From positions 1 to 12,369 of the forward strand of contig JAQVEQ010000080.1 of the NCBI GenBank assembly GCA_028697875.1: DNA of 12,369 nt, in the 5' to 3' direction. Positions within the stretch are counted from its first letter, which is position 1, and every line of letters starts with the position of its first letter. Made by a program: the position numbers and the translations under genes. This DNA comes from Novosphingobium sp. Its GTDB lineage: Bacteria > Pseudomonadota > Alphaproteobacteria > Sphingomonadales > Sphingomonadaceae. This document shows, in pieces, positions 1-6,365 of the stretch. The notes below the pieces were generated by a model that saw only the letters and a program-made list of their open reading frames with translations, did not search any database and had not been told where the DNA came from.

Positions 1-56
1 AACACCATCGAAAAAATCACCACGGCCAGAACGATCTGCCGTTGATAGTCGGTCAT
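1..56 (-). CDS. Start of a probable membrane protein gene, cut by the window edge
   Basis: An ATG at 56-54 opens a frame of 18 codons reaching the window edge. It reads MTDYQRQIVLAVVIFSMV: a short polar start followed by a strongly hydrophobic stretch, as in the first transmembrane segment of an inner-membrane protein. The ATG overlaps a TGA (ATGA at 56-53) in a neighbouring frame, a common arrangement for coupled genes. The opening is faintly like that of bile-acid:sodium symporter (BASS) proteins, which would suit a steroid locus, but 18 residues cannot establish a family. It could also be an out-of-frame piece of the preceding sulfotransferase. Confidence 0.35.
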   Translation of the reverse strand, partial: MTDYQRQIVLAVVIFSMV

Positions 57-843
57 GATTTCCGGTGCGGTGATGGCGGAAGGAAGGAATGGTCGCGGCC
101 GGGTCGCGGTGCGTCTGGATGATGCAGGCGTCGGGGTAAACTTCGAACAGCTCTTCGATCCAGGCCATGTGGGTGGGATATTTGAGCACCCAGCGGCGCT
201 TGGTGTCGTGGGGGTATTGGATCAGTTTCAATGCGTTTCGATGCCAGCGATAGGCGGGAGCCATGGACTGGGCATCGAACCACGCCCAGTAGCTGGGCAG
301 GTCGCAAAGGTATCCATAGCCGTCGTCCATCAGCAGATGCTTGAACAGGAAACGGCATTCGTCGGCGCTATCGGCGGAAATGTCGTGTTGGGCCCGCAGG
401 TCGGGGTTGGCCTCGTACTGCCGGCGCAGGGCATCCGCGACGGTCATGTAATCGGGGTCGGATTCCCATTGGGCCCTGGGCGGCCGCGATTTCGGGTAGA
501 GCCCGAGCCAGTGTTCCAGGACCTGGCAGTCTGGATTGGCCTGGATCATGTTGTGCAGGGTCGTCGTTCCCGTGCGCGGAAAACCGAGGATGAAAACCGG
601 TTTTTCGATATTTTCCTCCAGCGCCTGCGGGGCCCTTTTCAAGCCTTCGATAACGCGCAGCCGGCCGGCAAGGTCGCCGATCAGTTCGCCGCGGATCGCC
701 GGTTCGCCAATTTCGGAGAGCTGCGCCTCTTCGTTGTAGGCCTTGACCAGGATCGCAAGAGGCTCTTCGAATTCGGTGCTGCCGAAATCGGACAGGCCGC
801 TCGTCGCCACGGCCGCTTCCTTGATTTCCTCGACGGTGAACAT
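1..843 (-). CDS. Sulfotransferase family protein (PAPS-dependent type), 3' end missing or disrupted
   Basis: Such enzymes move a sulfuryl group from PAPS to a hydroxyl of a small molecule. The reading starts at ATG 843-841 (MFTVEEIKEAAVATSG). A 5'-phosphosulfate-binding loop is at residues 82-100 (PVFILGFPRTGTTTLHNMIQ) and a 3'-phosphate-binding motif at 242-254 (IQTHRDPAATIPS). Between them are family-like segments such as VLEHWLGLYP and RRWVLKYPTHMAWIEELFEVYPDA (by parts, residues 102-241). After residue 254 the frame stays open to the edge but turns into an Arg/His-rich string unlike any sulfotransferase, whereas members usually run about 380-400 residues. The change coincides with a (GGAA)3 tract at 78-89 and with the start of another frame at 56. 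The gene is therefore either truncated or frameshifted there. It begins 12 bp after the SDR gene and is probably co-transcribed with it. The substrate is unknown. Confidence 0.8.
   Translation of the reverse strand, partial: MFTVEEIKEAAVATSGLSDFGSTEFEEPLAILVKAYNEEAQLSEIGEPAIRGELIGDLAGRLRVIEGLKRAPQALEENIEKPVFILGFPRTGTTTLHNMIQANPDCQVLEHWLGLYPKSRPPRAQWESDPDYMTVADALRRQYEANPDLRAQHDISADSADECRFLFKHLLMDDGYGYLCDLPSYWAWFDAQSMAPAYRWHRNALKLIQYPHDTKRRWVLKYPTHMAWIEELFEVYPDACIIQTHRDPAATIPSFRHHRTGNHDRLSTADRSGRGDFFDGV
78..89. repeat. (GGAA)3 tetranucleotide tract in the sulfotransferase gene
   Basis: Three exact GGAA units lie where the sulfotransferase stops resembling its family. Each unit gained or lost shifts the minus-strand frame. 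With two units, the sulfotransferase frame would fuse with the frame that begins at ATG 56. With four, it would end at the TGA at 55-53. Three units is short for a true slippage locus. Confidence 0.5.
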
Positions 844-855
844 GCCGTTTGATCC

Positions 856-1767
856 CTATTGCCCGTATTGCTGTTTGTAGATCGCATCGAAGGCGTCCCG
901 GAACCGGACCTTGCAGGGGCCGGTGATGGATCGCCGGAGCGTCGCATCGAGGACGCTGCCAGGCGGCGTTCCGGGCGTGGGGACGAATTCGACCTGCGCC
1001 GGTTTTCCCGACAGCTGGGCCGCGCGCTCGATCCACCCGTGGCGGGTCGCGATATCGTCGCCGCACCAGTTGACGGTCAGTGCAGGCACGCTTGCCGCGT
1101 CGAACATCGCCTCGATCTGGTCGCACATGTCGTCGCGGTGGATGACATTGGCCGGGTAGGGATCGGCAAAACTGCGGATCGCTTGTTCGTTCACAACGGC
1201 TGCCGCATCCATGAAGGGCATGCCGTAGACCGGCCCATAGACGATGTTGAGGCGCACGATGGTGGTCGGAATGTTGAAGCCCTTGGCGCAAAAGCGGGCC
1301 ACCGCTTCCAGGCTGGCTTTCGAAATCGGGCTCGTGGGCGCCCACGGCGGAAAGGTCCGGCCGATGTCGTCGGTTTCCTTGAAGGGGTAATATCCGTCCT
1401 TGTCGTTGATCGAATAGATCGACCCCGAGGAGAACACGACGGCGGCCTCCGCCCTGGCGCAATGTTGCATGACCCGGCCGGCGCTTACGCCGTTGACTTC
1501 GATGGCCCGGTCGAATTCGCCGGGCCCCAGGCGGGTATGGGCGCACAGGAGAAGGTGGGTGAAGTCCTGCGGCAAGGCGGAAAGGTCGCCATCGGCCAGG
1601 TCGATGGCCCGGGTCGTGATGCCTTTCGCCTCAAGCCTGCGCCTGGCCCCGGCATCGGTGAAGCGGGACACCCCCCAGACCTCGTTGTGCTGTGCAAGGA
1701 ATTCCGCGACGGGCATCGGTGCCATGCCAGTGACGCCTGTCACCAGAATCTTCTTGTCTTTCAGCAT
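856..1767 (-). CDS. NAD-dependent epimerase/dehydratase (extended SDR-like) with an altered active site
   Basis: A 303-residue Rossmann-fold protein that would bind NAD(P) and act on an unknown substrate. The nucleotide-binding start is at residues 7-17 (ILVTGVTGMAP), where the third glycine of GxxGxxG is missing, followed by NEVWGVSRF, as in a subgroup of sphingomonad epimerase-like proteins. The SDR serine region is VFSSGS (about 111-116). The usual YxxxK reads SPISK (residues 146-150), so the catalytic Lys is kept but Tyr is replaced by Ser. LNIVYGP lies further on. ATG 1767 is chosen because the Rossmann strand begins right after it; the frame extends upstream to a TTG at 1845, but that part is low-complexity (GQATGGQR). 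It lies divergent to kstD and directly upstream of the sulfotransferase. The general family call is firm; enzymatic activity is uncertain. Confidence 0.82.
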   Translation of the reverse strand: MLKDKKILVTGVTGMAPMPVAEFLAQHNEVWGVSRFTDAGARRRLEAKGITTRAIDLADGDLSALPQDFTHLLLCAHTRLGPGEFDRAIEVNGVSAGRVMQHCARAEAAVVFSSGSIYSINDKDGYYPFKETDDIGRTFPPWAPTSPISKASLEAVARFCAKGFNIPTTIVRLNIVYGPVYGMPFMDAAAVVNEQAIRSFADPYPANVIHRDDMCDQIEAMFDAASVPALTVNWCGDDIATRHGWIERAAQLSGKPAQVEFVPTPGTPPGSVLDATLRRSITGPCKVRFRDAFDAIYKQQYGQ

Positions 1768-1828
1768 CCTCTGTCCACCCGTCGCTTGGCCGCCTGTCGC
1801 GCGGCCTTTCCCGTTGGCGTGGGCATAA

Positions 1829-1841
1829 CGCACATCGTGCG
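1829..1841. promoter_or_regulatory. Short dyad CGCAC-ATC-GTGCG in the divergent intergenic region
   Basis: Two perfect 5-bp arms (1829-1833 and 1837-1841) around a 3-bp spacer lie about 60 bp upstream of the SDR start. This could be an operator for the divergent SDR/kstD pair. It is short enough to be chance in GC-rich DNA. Confidence 0.25.
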
Positions 1842-1860
1842 CCAAAACTTTGCGTCGAGC

Positions 1861-1876
1861 GCATCAGTTATGATGC
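1861..1876. promoter_or_regulatory. Perfect dyad GCATCA-GTTA-TGATGC between SDR and kstD genes
   Basis: Six-base arms (1861-1866 and 1871-1876) around a 4-bp spacer, 16 bp in all, a size typical of repressor operators. It contains TATGAT (1869-1874), which would serve as a plus-strand -10 hexamer, so a bound protein could block a promoter. No good -35 stands 17 bp upstream. The role is inferred from shape and position only. Confidence 0.4.
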
Positions 1877-1893
1877 TGGGTGCGGCGGTTTCA

Positions 1894-1920
1894 GGCGGCC
1901 CTTAGTCCGTTTGAAAGTTG
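1894..1920 (+). promoter_or_regulatory. Shared steroid-gene element, copy 1, upstream of kstD
   Basis: The core TAGTCCGTTTGAAAGTTG (1903-1920) recurs with 14/18 identity before kshA and 15/18 before kshB, always in the same orientation to the gene. With the kshA copy the match extends left through GGCGGCCC to 22/27. It lies 93 bp before the kstD start. It is probably a promoter or activator site shared by the steroid genes. The identity counts were made by eye from this window. Confidence 0.6.
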
Positions 1921-2000
1921 ATCGGCCGGGGCGCTTCCGCTCTGTCCGCCGCATGGCGGCTTGGCGCATTCGCAAAGGGTGCGTGGCGGAATGGCCGGCG

Positions 2001-2007
2001 AGGGGAG
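2001..2007 (+). promoter_or_regulatory. Ribosome binding site fixing the TTG start of kstD
   Basis: AGGGGAG lies 6 bases before TTG 2014. It matches the Shine-Dalgarno consensus well and is the reason to prefer this rare start codon over TTG 1918. The following residues (TTFPTGIPAQCDVLVVGSG) are a normal KstD N-terminus. Confidence 0.7.
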
Positions 2008-2013
2008 ACGATC

Positions 2014-3735
2014 TTGACTACTTTTCCGACGGGGATTCCGGCGCAATGCGATGTCCTGGTGGTCGGCAGCGGGGCAGGGGGCATGCTGGCGGCGAACCGT
2101 GCGGCCGACCTCGGCCTCGACGCGATCGTCATCGAGAAGGCCGACCTCTACGGGGGGACATCCGCTCTTTCGGGCGGGGGGATCTGGATTCCCTGCAATC
2201 GCGACATCAAGCAGAACGATACGCCGGAACAGGCCCTCGCCTACTTGCAGGCATGCACGAAGGAGCATGTGCCCGAGGCCCGGCTGCGCGCCTATGTCGA
2301 TGCGGCCCCGCGGATGATGGACTATCTGCACGAAGAGGTCGCCGTGCCATGCCGTTCCGCACCGGCCTATGCCGATTACATGCAGGACCTGCCCGGCGCG
2401 AGCCTCGGCGGGCGGACGATGTTTCCCCGCTTGCTCGATGCCAAGGACCTGGGGGAGGAATTCTTCCGCTTGCGCCAGCCGCTGAGTGCCGGGCGGCTGT
2501 TCGGCCGGATCAACATCTCGATCGAGCAAGGGGGAATCCTGGCGGCAAGGGAGAAGGGCTGGCGCAGGCTGTTTCTCAAGCTGCTCGCCGATTACTGGCT
2601 GGATTTGCCCTGGCGCCGCAAGACCAGGCGCGACCGGCGGCTGGGGATGGGCAACGCCCTTGCCGGCGGGCTTCGCCTCGGCCTCAAGCGGCGCGGGGTT
2701 CCGCTCCTGCTCGGTACGCGGCTGGTGCGTTTCGTGGTTGAAGACGGCCGGGTCGCCGGGGCCGTGGTGTCGCGCGACGGGAACGAATATCGCATCATGG
2801 CCCGCGCCGGGGTCGTCGCTGCCGCGGGCGGTTTCGAACAGAACCAGAAGCTGCGCGAGCAATTCCTGCCTGTCCCGACCCGCGCGAACTGGAGCGTCAC
2901 CCCGGCGCATCAGAACTATGGCGATGCCCATCTGGCCGGGGCCGGGATCGGGGCCGGGATCGCCATGACGCAGTATGCCTGGTGGTGCCCGACCGTCCGG
3001 ATACCCGCGCGCAACACCCCCAATGTGGACATCCGCGCCGGCCTGTTTTCCGAACGGTGTCTCCCCCATTCGATCTGCGTCAATCGCCTGGGCGACCGTT
3101 TCGCCAACGAGGCGATGTCCTACCACGAGTTCGGCTTCCGGATGATGGAGGACAACGGGAAGACTTCCGCCAATCTCCCGTGCTGGATGATCTTCGATGC
3201 CCAGTACCGGGCCAAGTCGCAGATCGGGGGGATACTGCCTTCGCCGGTGATGCCCGACAGCAGCCTGCCCGTCGAATGGTGGGACCGGGTTCTCTATCGC
3301 GCCGCAAGCGTGGCGGAACTGGCGCGCAAGACCGGCATTCCCGAAGACAGGCTCGCCGCCACGATCGGGCGCTTCAACGGGTTTGCGCGGACCGGCGTGG
3401 ACGAGGATTTCGAACGCGGCAAGTCGGCCTACGATTCCGTCTATTGCGACAAGAAGCACAAGCCCAATCCAACGCTGGGCGCGCTCAGCCAGGGGCCCTT
3501 CTATGCCATCAGCGTCGATCTCGGCGACATCGGCACGATGGGCGGGCTGCTGGCCGACGAACATGCGCGGGTCATCGGGGAAGACGGCGCGCCGATCGCG
3601 GGCCTCTATGCCATCGGCAATTGCGCAAGTCCGGTGACCGGCGGGGCCTATCCGGGCGCTGGCGCGACCTTGGGCGCCGCGCTGACCTTCGGTTTCGTGG
3701 CCGCCAATCACATCGCGTCCACGCATGTCCGGTGA
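2014..3735 (+). CDS. kstD: 3-ketosteroid delta-1-dehydrogenase family flavoprotein (KstD-type)
   Basis: An FAD-dependent enzyme that removes hydrogens from C1/C2 of a 3-ketosteroid to give the 1,4-diene needed for ring opening. Translated from 2014 it has 573 residues, normal for KstD. The FAD dinucleotide motif GSGAGG is at residues 18-23, with an acidic strand end VIEK (E41) and the family loop GGTSALSGGGIWIP (47-60). Near the C-terminus, GGAYPGAGATLG places Tyr546 and Gly550 where Tyr487 and Gly491 of Rhodococcus KstD1 act in catalysis. A 4-ene-forming relative (delta-4 dehydrogenase) would be expected to differ in this motif. The start is TTG 2014, with AGGGGAG at 2001-2007 in front. The longer reading from TTG 1918 adds a residue run unlike the family. 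A neighbouring kshA follows on the same strand. The exact steroid substrate is not readable from sequence. Confidence 0.88.
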   Translation: MTTFPTGIPAQCDVLVVGSGAGGMLAANRAADLGLDAIVIEKADLYGGTSALSGGGIWIPCNRDIKQNDTPEQALAYLQACTKEHVPEARLRAYVDAAPRMMDYLHEEVAVPCRSAPAYADYMQDLPGASLGGRTMFPRLLDAKDLGEEFFRLRQPLSAGRLFGRINISIEQGGILAAREKGWRRLFLKLLADYWLDLPWRRKTRRDRRLGMGNALAGGLRLGLKRRGVPLLLGTRLVRFVVEDGRVAGAVVSRDGNEYRIMARAGVVAAAGGFEQNQKLREQFLPVPTRANWSVTPAHQNYGDAHLAGAGIGAGIAMTQYAWWCPTVRIPARNTPNVDIRAGLFSERCLPHSICVNRLGDRFANEAMSYHEFGFRMMEDNGKTSANLPCWMIFDAQYRAKSQIGGILPSPVMPDSSLPVEWWDRVLYRAASVAELARKTGIPEDRLAATIGRFNGFARTGVDEDFERGKSAYDSVYCDKKHKPNPTLGALSQGPFYAISVDLGDIGTMGGLLADEHARVIGEDGAPIAGLYAIGNCASPVTGGAYPGAGATLGAALTFGFVAANHIASTHVR

Positions 3736-3743
3736 CCGGCAAG

Positions 3744-3770
3744 GGCGGCCCATAGTCTGTTCGGACGTTG
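3744..3770 (+). promoter_or_regulatory. Shared steroid-gene element, copy 2, between kstD and kshA
   Basis: The core TAGTCTGTTCGGACGTTG (3753-3770) matches the element before kstD at 14/18, or 22/27 with the leftward GGCGGCCC extension. It falls in the short gap after the kstD stop, ending 58 bp before the favoured kshA start. This suggests kshA has its own control site even though it follows kstD closely. Confidence 0.6.
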
Positions 3771-3828
3771 CCGGGAGAAACGCGTGCGTGCCACCAACGC
3801 GGGTAAACAGACACTGGGAGATGGCCAA

Positions 3829-5010
3829 GTGAACGTGAACGTTTCAGACTTCTACCAGCTTCGTGCCGAACCGGTTTCGAAACGGCTGGCGCGCGGCTGG
3901 CATTGCCTCGGGCCGGTACGGAATTTCGACGATGGCGAGCCGCACCTGGTCGAAGCGTTCAATACCAAGCTGGTCGTGTTCCGCGGCGAGAGCGGCGAGA
4001 TCGCGGCGCTGGACAATTTCTGTCCCCACCTTGGCGCATCGCTTGCGGAAGGCAGGGTGCGCGGCGATTCCGTCGCTTGTCCGTTCCATGACTGGCGCTG
4101 GGGCCCTGATGGGCGCTGTACCGCCATTCCCTATGCCAAGCGCATTCCGCCGCGCGCGAAGACCCGCAGCTGGACGCTCACGGTTGTCGATCAGGTGCTC
4201 TATATCTGGCACGATCCCGAAGGGAATCCGCCGTCTCCCGAACTGGCGCTGCCGGGGATCGAAGGGTTCGAAACGGACTTCACCGGCTGGGATCACAGCG
4301 TGCATCGCATCAAGACGAACACGCGCGAGCTTGTCGACAACATGGTCGACGTGGCCCACTTCTTCTATGTCCATGGCGAAGGCGTCAGTGCCGGCGCGCA
4401 ATATTTCGCGAATGTCTTCGAAGGGCACACGGCCTGGCAGTTCATGGAAATGGGCGAGCAGGAGATGTCGGGTTACGACAAACTGAAACCCGGCTTCCCG
4501 CTCGAAAAGATCGACGGCAGCCGCAGCGAAAGCGCCTACTTCGGACCGGCTTACCTGAAATCGCGCGTCATCAGCAACTGGGGCGGCCTGCTTTCGGAAC
4601 GTTACATCATCCTGGGGCAGCTGCCGGTGAACGAAAACGAGTTCGACCTGCACATGCTGATAACGGTGCACAAGACGCCCGGCCTGTCGGAAGCCGAGCA
4701 AAAGGCGCGGGCCGACCAGGAAGCGCAATGGATGCGCGACGGCACCTTGCAGGACGTGCACATCTGGAAGACGAAGACCCGGATCGACAACCCGCTGCTC
4801 TGCGACGGCGACGGGCCGATCTATCAGTTGCGCCGCTGGTACGAGCAGTTCTTCGTCGATGCCGCGGACATCAAGCCTGAAATGGTCGAACGCTTCGAAT
4901 GCGTGACGGATACCGGTTATGCGATGAAAGTGTGGGAAGGCCAGGCGGCCGAACGCATTGCGGAGCTGGAAGCGATAGGGGCCGTAGTCCCCGGCGCCCA
5001 CCGTCGATGA
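3829..5010 (+). CDS. kshA: 3-ketosteroid 9-alpha-hydroxylase, Rieske oxygenase subunit (KshA-type)
   Basis: The terminal oxygenase that hydroxylates C9 of a steroid-1,4-dien-3-one, after which ring B breaks and ring A aromatises. It needs electrons from KshB. The Rieske [2Fe-2S] ligands are C65, H67 (CPHLG) and C84, H87 (CPFHDW). The mononuclear iron ligands are H177 and H182 (NMVDVAHFFYVH) and D309 (LQDVHIWK). The C-terminal stretch from TRIDNPLL to VERFE is very close to mycobacterial KshA as I remember it. After H182 there appears to be a few-residue insertion (GEGVSAGAQYF), which may reshape the substrate pocket. GTG 3829 is chosen (393 residues) because it puts the Rieske cysteines within two residues of the mycobacterial numbering and follows GGGAG. 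GTG 3784, also with GGGAG in front, would add 15 residues. Confidence 0.9.
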   Translation: MNVNVSDFYQLRAEPVSKRLARGWHCLGPVRNFDDGEPHLVEAFNTKLVVFRGESGEIAALDNFCPHLGASLAEGRVRGDSVACPFHDWRWGPDGRCTAIPYAKRIPPRAKTRSWTLTVVDQVLYIWHDPEGNPPSPELALPGIEGFETDFTGWDHSVHRIKTNTRELVDNMVDVAHFFYVHGEGVSAGAQYFANVFEGHTAWQFMEMGEQEMSGYDKLKPGFPLEKIDGSRSESAYFGPAYLKSRVISNWGGLLSERYIILGQLPVNENEFDLHMLITVHKTPGLSEAEQKARADQEAQWMRDGTLQDVHIWKTKTRIDNPLLCDGDGPIYQLRRWYEQFFVDAADIKPEMVERFECVTDTGYAMKVWEGQAAERIAELEAIGAVVPGAHRR

Positions 5011-5052
5011 CGCGCGGCCTTCACGCCTGATCTTGCCGAAAACGGCGGCGTT

Positions 5053-5083
5053 CAGCCCGGCTGCCTGCCATGGCGCCGGGCTG
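5053..5083. terminator. Possible bidirectional terminator hairpin between convergent kshA and hsaA
   Basis: CAGCCCGGC (5053-5061) pairs perfectly with GCCGGGCTG (5075-5083) across a 13-base loop. It sits between two genes that end toward each other. No T-run follows on either side, so termination would be weak or factor-assisted. Confidence 0.4.
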
Positions 5084-5096
5084 CTGCCCCCCCGGG

Positions 5097-6305
5097 TTAC
5101 AGGAAGAGATCCCTGTTTTCCTGGCCCAGCATGACGCCGCCCCAGTTCCGGCCGAAAGCCGCAAACTGGTTTGCCGCGTGCTGCCGGCCCGTCGTCAGGT
5201 CCGCAAGGATCTTGTTGAACGGGTTCTTGTTGTAGACCCCCGCTCCGCCGATTGCCTGATACAGGCGCGTGGCCGCGCACAACGTGCGTTCGGGCGGCAG
5301 GCTGGCCTGGAACCGGTATTTCGTTCGCAGTTCGATCGGCGGGGTTTCGTGCCGTTCGCCGAATTCCCAGAGGTGGTCGAAATTGCGGTGCAGCACCAAC
5401 CGCAGTTCATCGACCTCGTTCTGCGCCTCCGCCAGGGCAAGGGCGAGGGCGGGGTCTTCCGTCGCCCTGGTCCCCATCACGTTGATCCGCGTCTCGGCGA
5501 CTTCCTTCACCGCATCGATGAAGTGCTGCAAGGCGCCGATCGATGCAGTCGAAACGGCGCGAATGAAGACCTGTCCATAGGGCAGGCGGTACAGAGTCCC
5601 GCCGTTCACTTTCAGGCCGGGTTTCTGCAGCAGGAATGCGTCGATGCCCCGGTGCGTGCGGTGTTTGGGGACGAATACGTCGTTGACGACGATATCGTTG
5701 CTGCCGGTTGCGCGCAGGCCGCTGGTGTCCCAGGTGTCCACGATCTCGTAATCTTCGCGCGGTATCAGGAAGGTCCGGCCATCCGGCGGGAAACTGTCCC
5801 CTTCGGGGTGCGCGACCTTGCCGCCGAGGAACACCCAGTCGCAATGTTCCGAGCCGCTGGAATAGCCCCAGCGCCCGCTGAAACGGAAGCCCCCTTCCAC
5901 GGGAATCGCCGTTCCCGTCGGCATGTAGGAGGACGATACGAGGACGCTGTCGTCGGCACTCCAGACGTCTCTGGCCGCCTGGTCGTCGAACACGCCCATC
6001 TGCCAGGCGTGGACGGCAACCACGCCGTAGACCCAGCCGGCGGACATGTCGCCTTCGGCCAGGGCCGCGATGATGTCGCAATAGACGTTGGGAGACATCT
6101 CGTAGCCTCCCCAGCGCCTGGGTTGCAGCACGCGGAACAGCCCGGCCTGCTGCATCTCGTGGATGCTCTCGGCCGCCAGCCGTCTGTTCGCGTGTCCGGC
6201 CGCCGCGCGCGAACGCAATGCGGGGATCATCGCTCGCGCCCGGGCGACCAGTTCGCCGGGCGAAGGGAGCGTCCGGGTCTGTGTATCGTTGGCGGCAGTG
6301 CTCAT
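5097..6305 (-). CDS. hsaA: HsaA-type flavin-dependent monooxygenase (3-HSA hydroxylase, acyl-CoA dehydrogenase fold)
   Basis: The oxygenase component that would turn the phenol 3-HSA, made by KstD plus KshAB, into a catechol using reduced flavin from a separate reductase. It has 402 residues (HsaA is about 394). Landmarks shared with HsaA are LQPRRWGG (about 60-67), WGYSSGSEHCDW (146-157, compare WNWSSGCDHASW), LRATGSNDIVVNDVFVPKHR (197-216) and HAAN (376-379) near the C-terminus. ATG 6305 is used because TGGAG stands a few bases upstream; a GTG at 6317 would add four residues. It lies about 60 bp downstream of kshB on the same strand with no copy of the shared element in the gap, so it is probably transcribed with kshB. 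No HsaB-like reductase is seen in the window. It might act on another phenol, as the family includes other group D monooxygenases. Confidence 0.82.
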   Translation of the reverse strand: MSTAANDTQTRTLPSPGELVARARAMIPALRSRAAAGHANRRLAAESIHEMQQAGLFRVLQPRRWGGYEMSPNVYCDIIAALAEGDMSAGWVYGVVAVHAWQMGVFDDQAARDVWSADDSVLVSSSYMPTGTAIPVEGGFRFSGRWGYSSGSEHCDWVFLGGKVAHPEGDSFPPDGRTFLIPREDYEIVDTWDTSGLRATGSNDIVVNDVFVPKHRTHRGIDAFLLQKPGLKVNGGTLYRLPYGQVFIRAVSTASIGALQHFIDAVKEVAETRINVMGTRATEDPALALALAEAQNEVDELRLVLHRNFDHLWEFGERHETPPIELRTKYRFQASLPPERTLCAATRLYQAIGGAGVYNKNPFNKILADLTTGRQHAANQFAAFGRNWGGVMLGQENRDLFL

Positions 6306-6365
6306 GCAGGTCTCCACTCAGGAAGCTTTGTTATTCGCGCCATGGCCGGAACGGCTGGCGCCTGT

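Noticed and set aside
55..852. Long plus-strand frame of 265 codons
   Set aside because: It is the antisense shadow of the sulfotransferase, whose minus-strand reading carries both PAPS-binding motifs.
859..1905. Plus-strand frame of 348 codons
   Set aside because: Antisense to the SDR gene; the translation has no family resemblance.
1918..2013. Longer KstD start at TTG 1918
   Set aside because: The added residues are unlike the family, lack a ribosome site, and would place the start inside the shared 18-bp element.
1891..3828. Minus-strand frame of 645 codons
   Set aside because: Antisense to kstD; long open shadows are usual in GC-rich DNA, and the plus strand has clear FAD and KstD motifs.
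3844..5280. Minus-strand frame of 478 codons
   Set aside because: Antisense to kshA and overlapping the hsaA end; no motif seen.
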